From a virus: a DNA stretch of 64,000 nt. Where the stretch lies: positions 1 through 64,000 of the IMG/VR virus record IMGVR_UViG_3300025162_000043, one strand, 5' to 3'. Below are positions 59,128 to 64,000 of the stretch, in pieces. Under the pieces are notes generated by a model that ran no database searches, was not told the DNA's origin, and saw only the letters and a program-made list of their open reading frames with translations. Position numbers and translations under genes: made by a program. The first letter of the stretch is position 1, and every line of letters begins with the position of its first letter.

Positions 59128-59340
59128 TCAAGAGGAATTGGAGCCGACGGAGACAATTTTGACTTTGAGTGGTTTATATTCCCTGCCGAGGTAATATGCC
59201 ATTGTAGATTCCATATAATTCTCTATATCTTGTCTTAGTCGTTCAACTGTTGTGTCGGTGATATTATCGGGCAATTCAATTTTTAGATAGTGGGTGATTT
59301 TACTCATAACATGTGAACCTCTAATTTTTAACTCATCCAT
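59128..59340 (-). CDS. Hypothetical 70-residue protein
   Basis: ITHYLKIELPDNITDTTVER, then a helix LRQDIENYMESTMAYYLG and a final strand. An alpha/beta protein of unknown function. A start at 59307 (MSKITHYL) is possible. Confidence 0.6.
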   Translation of the reverse strand: MDELKIRGSHVMSKITHYLKIELPDNITDTTVERLRQDIENYMESTMAYYLGREYKPLKVKIVSVGSNSS

Positions 59341-59397
59341 ATTTGTTTTGAACGTCTTGTCGGTTTTATTAATTGTGTTATCATATTTTGTGTTATA

Positions 59398-59661
59398 TTA
59401 GATTATAATTGATTTTTTATCGAGCCAATCGAATGATATAGTAAATAATCCACACCCGAAATAGAATCTACTATGTCCATTATATTTGTCCACATAAGGC
59501 CAACAAAATCCATTTAGGGTAAGTAATGTAAAAACAAACCATTTACTATATCCATTAGCTATGCCATATGGAAATTCTATATAAATTAAACAATTATTAC
59601 AATTTCCCTTGTTAGAATAGGAAGGTGATGTTAATCTAAAACGTTTGTAAGACAATTCCAT
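59398..59661 (-). CDS. Hypothetical 87-residue protein
   Basis: MELSYKRFRLTSPSYSNKGN and many aromatic residues (GYSKWFVFTLLTLNGFCWPY). Beta-rich and compact; not recognised. Confidence 0.6.
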   Translation of the reverse strand: MELSYKRFRLTSPSYSNKGNCNNCLIYIEFPYGIANGYSKWFVFTLLTLNGFCWPYVDKYNGHSRFYFGCGLFTISFDWLDKKSIII

Positions 59662-59696
59662 ATAACAGGGTGTTTCTTTTTTTTAATAATTCAATA

Positions 59697-59927
59697 TTAG
59701 TCATAATTTTTTAATTTATAATATTCTTTAGTAGCATCTACCGCCAACTTCTTATAATATTCTTTTATAGCATCTTCCATCATGTTAAATTGGGCCAGAC
59801 ATTGTTCACAGGGTTTAGTACCAAAACATTGATTACAATTAATCCATGAGAAGCAATGAATCAATGCTAGATTTAATTTTTTGGCAACTTCCTTCCACGT
59901 ATCTAATTCAGTTTCATTATTATTCAT
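59697..59927 (-). CDS. Hypothetical cysteine-containing protein, 76 residues
   Basis: Helical with INCNQCFGTKPCEQCL, four Cys in CxxC...CxxC spacing that could bind zinc. C-terminal repeat DAIKEYYKKL and DATKEYYKLK shows an internal duplication. Confidence 0.6.
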   Translation of the reverse strand: MNNNETELDTWKEVAKKLNLALIHCFSWINCNQCFGTKPCEQCLAQFNMMEDAIKEYYKKLAVDATKEYYKLKNYD

Positions 59928-59960
59928 AATTTTGCCAATATTACAGTGTAGATTCCATGC

Positions 59961-60212
59961 TCATGTTACCTCCATTTTAATTTCGTAACGTACTTCGTCC
60001 AAAAAATCATGTAATAATGTCATTTCATCGATTTTATTCTGTATTTCTTTAATATAACATTCCAACTTAGTTTGATGTTTAGAATCTATTACGTTTCCAC
60101 GTTTAATCATTGTACACCATCCCATTCGATATTTATTAAATTGTGCTTTAAATTTATAACCACGTTTTGTTAGGGTAAATATGGTGGTATTTTTAGGTTT
60201 TTTAATTTTCAT
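59961..60212 (-). CDS. Hypothetical 83-residue protein
   Basis: Basic beta-rich N-terminus (TTIFTLTKRGYKFKAQFNKY) and an acidic C-terminal helix. Not recognised. Confidence 0.6.
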   Translation of the reverse strand: MKIKKPKNTTIFTLTKRGYKFKAQFNKYRMGWCTMIKRGNVIDSKHQTKLECYIKEIQNKIDEMTLLHDFLDEVRYEIKMEVT

Positions 60213-60274
60213 ATTTTGTGGTGTATCATTACTACGTCATTGTTTTCGATTTTTATTATATGTGGTTTTATATT

Positions 60275-60598
60275 TTAATCCATTACTGCTCGTTGCATTT
60301 TTTGGAAATAGTCATATTCTTGGACCCGACCAATTTCCCAAATGCCCGCGTCCAGTGTTACGGGACCGTGTTCTTCGTGGACCACGGTAGCAGGAGCTAC
60401 GAGATTGAGCAACATACGATTGCCGATTTCAATTAACTCCGATTCATCGTCTTCAACAACGTGTGAATGCCCAGACTCTCCGTGAGCCAATATCATTTTC
60501 TTCATTGTAATCTTAGTTATGGTTCCCTCTGGCATTTCTGTCAGTTTTCGCATAAGAACATCACCCTGCTGCACCGACGTTATCATTTTATTTTTCAT
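60275..60598 (-). CDS. Conserved small phage beta-sandwich protein, 107 residues
   Basis: QQGDVLMRKLTEMPEG, HGESGHSHVVEDDE, NLVAPATVVHEEHGPVTLDA and a closing VQEYDYF follow a family of phage proteins with QGDV(L)...GH(S/A)H...EH...G.Y/W. Two His clusters could bind metal. Function unknown. Start MKNKMITS chosen over one nine codons upstream. Confidence 0.6.
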   Translation of the reverse strand: MKNKMITSVQQGDVLMRKLTEMPEGTITKITMKKMILAHGESGHSHVVEDDESELIEIGNRMLLNLVAPATVVHEEHGPVTLDAGIWEIGRVQEYDYFQKMQRAVMD

Positions 60599-60651
60599 AA
60601 TTTTCATTTTATCAATATACATTGTATCTATTACTTTACTATTGTCAATCT

Positions 60652-62358
60652 CTATGTCAAAATTTCAGCATCTTCATACCAATTATTATTTCTCCATTTA
60701 AGTGCCTCGGTAATAGTTGAAATTCCCGGTTCTATACCTTCAATATGCCAAGTTTTAATGGATGGATTTAACATTTTAAGATACCGAGCATCTTTAACTT
60801 CATTACTCAAATCAATACTATATAATTCATAATTTCCTCTTTTTTCGAGTAATTTATGGGGCAGTGAGTTCATTGCTCTTTCAACACCAACTTTCCTCAG
60901 CAATTCCCGACGTACCTCTGTATTAGTTTCCTTTAATATCATTTCACCAGAAATTTCATGGCTCGGAGTCATTACATATTCTTTTTTCATAACAACTCCA
61001 TTCAACGCATAAATCTCATTATCTCCATTATAAGATAATGCTGGACCATTTTCGCAATGTAAGCCACTATTATTCTTCTTAATTATTGTTGGTGGCTGAC
61101 AGACGATGCATAATTCATCAAGAGGAAAAACCATTCCATAGTCCTGACAATTTTTAAATGTATCATATTCGGGTGGATAGTTAATACCGCATTCATTTCT
61201 AAAGAATTCATAGAAAGAGAACCATCCTGCCCAGAATTGGCAATCAAAGTAAGGATACACGAAAGTCAACTCTTGTCCATTTAACTTAACTTGTTCCCCA
61301 ACTTGTGAATCAACTTGTGACTCAACTTGTGACCGAACCTGCGAATAAACTTGTGATCTAACTTGTGAATCAACTTGTGACTCAACTTGTGACCGAACCT
61401 GTGAATTAACTTGTGATCTAACTTGTGAATTAACGTGTAGCCTAACTTGCGAATAAATTTGTGACCTAACGTGTGATCCCACTTGTAACCATACTTGTGA
61501 ATTAACTTGTGAACCAACTTGTGACCTAATTTGTTCCCCAACTTGTGAATTAACTTGTGAACCAACTTGTGACTGAACCTGTGAATAAACTTGTGACCAA
61601 ACTTGTGGATTAACTTGTGATGCAACCTGTGACCTAACTTGTGACCCAAATTCATAATGAATTTGCGATACAACTTGTGAATTAACTTGTGACCAAACTT
61701 GTGAACTAACTTGTGACCAAACTTGTGACCCAACTTGCAATGCAACTTGTGACCAAACTTGTGAATTAACTTGTGATGCAACTTGTGAATTAACTTGTTC
61801 CCTAACTTGTGATCTAACTTGTGAACTAACTTGTGAACTAACTTGTGAATTAACTTGTTCCCTAACTTGTTCCCTAACTTGTGAACTAACTTGTGAACTA
61901 ACTTGTGAATTAACTTGTTCCCTAACTTGTGACCAAACTTGTGAATCAACTTGCGAATAAACTTGTTCCCTAACTTGTGACCCAACTTGCAATGCAACTT
62001 GTGACCCAACTTGTGACCAAACTCGTGAATAAACTTGTGACTCAACTTGTGAATTAACTTGTGAACTAACTTGTGAATAAACTTGTGACCAAACTTGTGG
62101 TCTGACTTGCGATTTGATTTGTTCTTGAGATTTATTAAAAAGTAATTTAACAATACTGACCGCAATCCAGCATTTTAATGGAGAATCAAGAATTACGACT
62201 GGAGCCACGGATTTTTTTAAGATGTTTTTTTGAAACAGACTAAAATCAATGATGGCATTTTCCAGAGATTTCGGTTTAATAGTCAGTCCCTTTTCTGTCC
62301 AAAGTTTAACATATTCTGGAAACTTGTTGATTTGTAACTGTGATAAAGTGTTAATCAT
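60652..62358 (-). CDS. SQV tetrad-repeat protein with DUF6745-like domain
   Basis: 568 residues. Residues 1-80 are an N-terminal helical domain. About 81-355 are roughly 70 tandem four-residue units S-Q-V-x (x is often N, R, Y, W or S; some E-Q-V), a run seen in some proteins with a DUF6745 module. The C-terminal 200 residues have the module's features: LHCENGPALSYNGDNEIYAL, GVVMKKEYV, LKETNTEVRRELLRKVG and KTWHIEGIEPGISTITEAL. The 12-bp DNA repeat is ACTTGTGAxxxA on the plus strand. Likely forms a long beta stack or rod by pattern; function unknown. Confidence 0.75.
   Translation of the reverse strand: MINTLSQLQINKFPEYVKLWTEKGLTIKPKSLENAIIDFSLFQKNILKKSVAPVVILDSPLKCWIAVSIVKLLFNKSQEQIKSQVRPQVWSQVYSQVSSQVNSQVESQVYSRVWSQVGSQVALQVGSQVREQVYSQVDSQVWSQVREQVNSQVSSQVSSQVREQVREQVNSQVSSQVSSQVRSQVREQVNSQVASQVNSQVWSQVALQVGSQVWSQVSSQVWSQVNSQVVSQIHYEFGSQVRSQVASQVNPQVWSQVYSQVQSQVGSQVNSQVGEQIRSQVGSQVNSQVWLQVGSHVRSQIYSQVRLHVNSQVRSQVNSQVRSQVESQVDSQVRSQVYSQVRSQVESQVDSQVGEQVKLNGQELTFVYPYFDCQFWAGWFSFYEFFRNECGINYPPEYDTFKNCQDYGMVFPLDELCIVCQPPTIIKKNNSGLHCENGPALSYNGDNEIYALNGVVMKKEYVMTPSHEISGEMILKETNTEVRRELLRKVGVERAMNSLPHKLLEKRGNYELYSIDLSNEVKDARYLKMLNPSIKTWHIEGIEPGISTITEALKWRNNNWYEDAEILT
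61281..62140 (-). repeat. 12-bp tandem repeat array inside the SQV gene
   Basis: About 70 units of 12 bp with core ACTTGTGA (plus-strand reading) and three variable bases. Because the period is a multiple of three, a second minus-strand frame reads HKL-x units for 294 codons without a stop. Confidence 0.8.
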
Positions 62359-62581
62359 ATTCTCTAAAACTTACATTTTTGAGACACTCACATTGGAGTA
62401 GAAAATCTCCTATAGTCATCACTGCATCAACCTGTGCGGTAATTCCATTCGTGCAAACTCCTGCGTTAAGTACGGAAATTATGTCTCCGTGACACAGTTT
62501 ATAGAAAACTCCTGTATCATAATTGGCATAGGTTATTTCGGCTCCATTTTTTAATTCTTCGATTGCTTGTTCCGCATTCAT
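62351..62581 (-). CDS. Hypothetical 76-residue protein
   Basis: Starts MNAEQAIEELKNGAEITYAN with CHGDIISVLNAGVCTNG. Short alpha/beta protein; not recognised. It overlaps the SQV gene's start by 8 bp. Confidence 0.6.
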   Translation of the reverse strand: MNAEQAIEELKNGAEITYANYDTGVFYKLCHGDIISVLNAGVCTNGITAQVDAVMTIGDFLLQCECLKNVSFREYD

Positions 62582-62584
62582 ATT

Positions 62585-62743
62585 TTAATTATAATGTTTA
62601 CCGCACCAACAATATATTACAAACCATTTGTTTGGTTTGATGATAACCCAATGTTGATTTTTTACCCAATGTATTTCAAATGGACTTCTTTCGATCATTA
62701 GGTGATGGCACCCGAATCTAATATTAAACCACAAATTGCTCAT
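62585..62743 (-). CDS. Hypothetical 52-residue protein
   Basis: Reads MSNLWFNIRFGCHHLMIERS, then PFEIHWVKNQHWVIIK and ends WCGKHYN. Trp/His-rich, with a possible Cys/His metal site. The ATG overlaps the upstream TGA (62740-62743), so it is coupled. Confidence 0.6.
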   Translation of the reverse strand: MSNLWFNIRFGCHHLMIERSPFEIHWVKNQHWVIIKPNKWFVIYCWCGKHYN

Positions 62744-63030
62744 GATATATAAACTTTTAGTTCTTTCTTACTTCTACTTTTCAATAGTTTCTCAATATTT
62801 TCTATTTCTTCATCCACCCATTTTTTAATATATTCAAAGTCTTTCGTATTGTTAAACACCCCATCTGTTTTACCTCGAATCCATCGAATATAAATCTGCA
62901 AAGCGTGTTTTGCTTTCTGACCTGTTACCGCCGGTGAAACTTTCCCATTTGGTTGGACCATACACATATATGTGATATGTGTTGGCGTTTGTTGCAATTC
63001 TATCCTGTTACAATGTAGATTCATGCTCAT
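62740..63030 (-). CDS. Hypothetical 96-residue protein
   Basis: MNLHCNRIELQQTPTHITYM, beta hairpin, then a helix-rich C-terminus (EIENIEKLLKSRSKKELK). Starts at 63030 or 63024. Not recognised. Confidence 0.6.
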   Translation of the reverse strand: MSMNLHCNRIELQQTPTHITYMCMVQPNGKVSPAVTGQKAKHALQIYIRWIRGKTDGVFNNTKDFEYIKKWVDEEIENIEKLLKSRSKKELKVYIS

Positions 63031-63037
63031 ATTTTTA

Positions 63038-63340
63038 TTAACTTAATCCCCAAAACCTTTTCATTTCAGGATTAGGATGATCTTTATAGGTGGATGCGGC
63101 AGCATCTTTAAGTTCCTTATTTATTTCATCAAGCTGATTGGATGACTCTAAGAAAATCTTATGTGCTTTATCCCTTCCTGACAACTTATTTCCTCTTACC
63201 ATCTCGGATGGAATATACTTGCAAGCGGTTTGAAATTCTTTTTCCAGCTTTTTCTGTTGGTCTTCAATCAAGGACCGCAAATAAGCATAAGTTTCATAGG
63301 ACATTCTGGTATTAGTTCTATCTTGTAAATTGTTTTTCAC
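63038..63340 (-). CDS. Hypothetical helical protein, 100 residues
   Basis: Two long charged helices (YLRSLIEDQQKKLEKEFQTA; SNQLDEINKELKDAAASTY). Not recognised. Overlaps the YopX-like gene's stop by 4 bp. Confidence 0.6.
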   Translation of the reverse strand: MKNNLQDRTNTRMSYETYAYLRSLIEDQQKKLEKEFQTACKYIPSEMVRGNKLSGRDKAHKIFLESSNQLDEINKELKDAAASTYKDHPNPEMKRFWGLS

Positions 63341-63885
63341 TTATTTTTTAATAATTCTGGATTTTCAAAGATATTACCGATAACTTTTGAATGGGTTGCA
63401 TATAGGAGTGGAAAAGTCATATGGGTACTATTAGGATTTCCACATACAATGTCCAAATTCACCGATGTTAGATTACATTGAATTACTCCTGTATAGTGTT
63501 TACCGATCATCCCACATTGAGCAAATGCCTCCGTCTCTGTCAAATTTTCCCACGCAAAATCTCCAACAAAATACTTAAATTTGATAATATCGCCCTCAAA
63601 TATTTCTTTTTTGGATTTATCTTTGATACCAATATATTGTTGAATGACAAAATTAAGTGGATTGGGTAATGGATTAAACACTGAATCTGCGGAATTATCT
63701 CCGTTTCCACTTGGATATAAAGCGACTCTAATATTTCCACTAAAATCTAGCAGGAGTTTCCCCACTTCTCCGTATCGGCCATATTTAGTTTTTTCAAAAT
63801 ATTCACCCCAACAATATTTTTCGGAATCAATAAAACATTTGTGGGAAATATCCCAAACTCTAAATTTTAATTCTCTGTTATTCAT
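63337..63885 (-). CDS. YopX-family phage protein
   Basis: A 182-residue member of PF09643: LKFRVWDISHKCFID at the start, IQQYIGIKDKSKKEIFEGD, then IIKFKYF and a closing VIGNIFENPELL. YopX proteins are common in phages of diverse bacteria; function unknown. It is the second of two tandem copies. Confidence 0.85.
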   Translation of the reverse strand: MNNRELKFRVWDISHKCFIDSEKYCWGEYFEKTKYGRYGEVGKLLLDFSGNIRVALYPSGNGDNSADSVFNPLPNPLNFVIQQYIGIKDKSKKEIFEGDIIKFKYFVGDFAWENLTETEAFAQCGMIGKHYTGVIQCNLTSVNLDIVCGNPNSTHMTFPLLYATHSKVIGNIFENPELLKNK

Positions 63886-64000
63886 TTTTTAATAATCCTG
63901 GGGTTTCTGAGATATTGCTTATTACCTCTCCATGAGTAGATACATTACGAATCCAGTTCCAATATTTACCTTTTCTGTGGGTTAATACAAATGCACTATA
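63878..64000 (-). CDS. Partial YopX-family protein (3' end)
   Basis: Enters from the right edge and ends YWNWIRNVSTHGEVISNISE, then TPGLLKNE, the same VI-x-NI-x-E-x-P-x-LL ending as the downstream YopX copy. Stop overlaps the next ATG by 8 bp. It looks like a tandem duplicate of the YopX gene. Confidence 0.6.
   Translation of the reverse strand, partial: YSAFVLTHRKGKYWNWIRNVSTHGEVISNISETPGLLKNE

Noticed and set aside
61281-62165. A 294-codon HKL-x repeat frame overlapping the SQV gene
   Set aside because: It is open only because the 12-bp repeat is a multiple of three; it lacks a separate start signal and any domain outside the repeat.

Overview
The window looks like part of a large double-stranded DNA phage or phage-like element. 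It has densely packed small genes, a cluster of tRNA genes, phage-typical families (YopX, Gp88, DUF932/TIGR03299, phage-type N6-adenine methyltransferase, DUF5662-like) and no ribosomal or central housekeeping genes. It is AT-rich with the standard code. No capsid, terminase or polymerase gene was recognised, so virion type and host stay open. A Tat-type leader and a beta-barrel-like secreted protein hint at a diderm host.

Layout. 0.2-4.5 kb, mostly + strand: a NUMOD3/PD-(D/E)XK homing endonuclease, nicotinate phosphoribosyltransferase (pncB), a SLOG-fold protein, a zinc ribbon and a nucleoside 2-deoxyribosyltransferase-like protein. 4.6-6.1 kb: a minus-strand tRNA array (several Gly, plus Thr, Met and one odd species) bracketed by two ~165-bp direct repeats, each with a promoter and an IS605-like hairpin. 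6.1-16.5 kb: minus-strand operons with an MMP-like zincin, a YkgJ-type cysteine cluster protein, a porin-like protein, a Tat-leader protein and an ADP-ribosylglycohydrolase. 17.1-29.8 kb: one 4242-codon gene made of many diverged ~100-residue repeats, followed by a divergent sugar transferase. 31-35 kb: small genes and a tnpB with its right-end hairpin.

35-57 kb is an accessory region with its own regulatory grammar. Most small genes or operons form a cassette of terminator, then copies of the palindrome TACTGGCCAGTA and the motif ATTCGGTGA, then a TTGACA promoter, often with the start codon only about 6 nt after the -10 box. I counted 19 perfect palindromes, all in this region, which suggests one virus-encoded regulator or structural factor acting on a large regulon.

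57-64 kb: membrane proteins, a phage adenine methyltransferase, a perfect 20-bp palindrome containing a parS-like core, small hypotheticals, a protein of about 70 tandem Ser-Gln-Val-X tetrads fused to a DUF6745-like domain, and two tandem YopX proteins.

Mobile DNA recurs throughout. Two ~97% identical 402-bp elements at 8.4 and 46.75 kb keep a tnpB 3' remnant, an internal promoter and the tnpB-type right-end hairpin; they look like non-autonomous IS605-family elements that still make an omegaRNA-like transcript. Related hairpins lie at gene ends or starts elsewhere. A single CRISPR-repeat-like unit sits between two 22-bp direct repeats at 49.6 kb. Function calls rest on motif recognition by eye; no database search was run.
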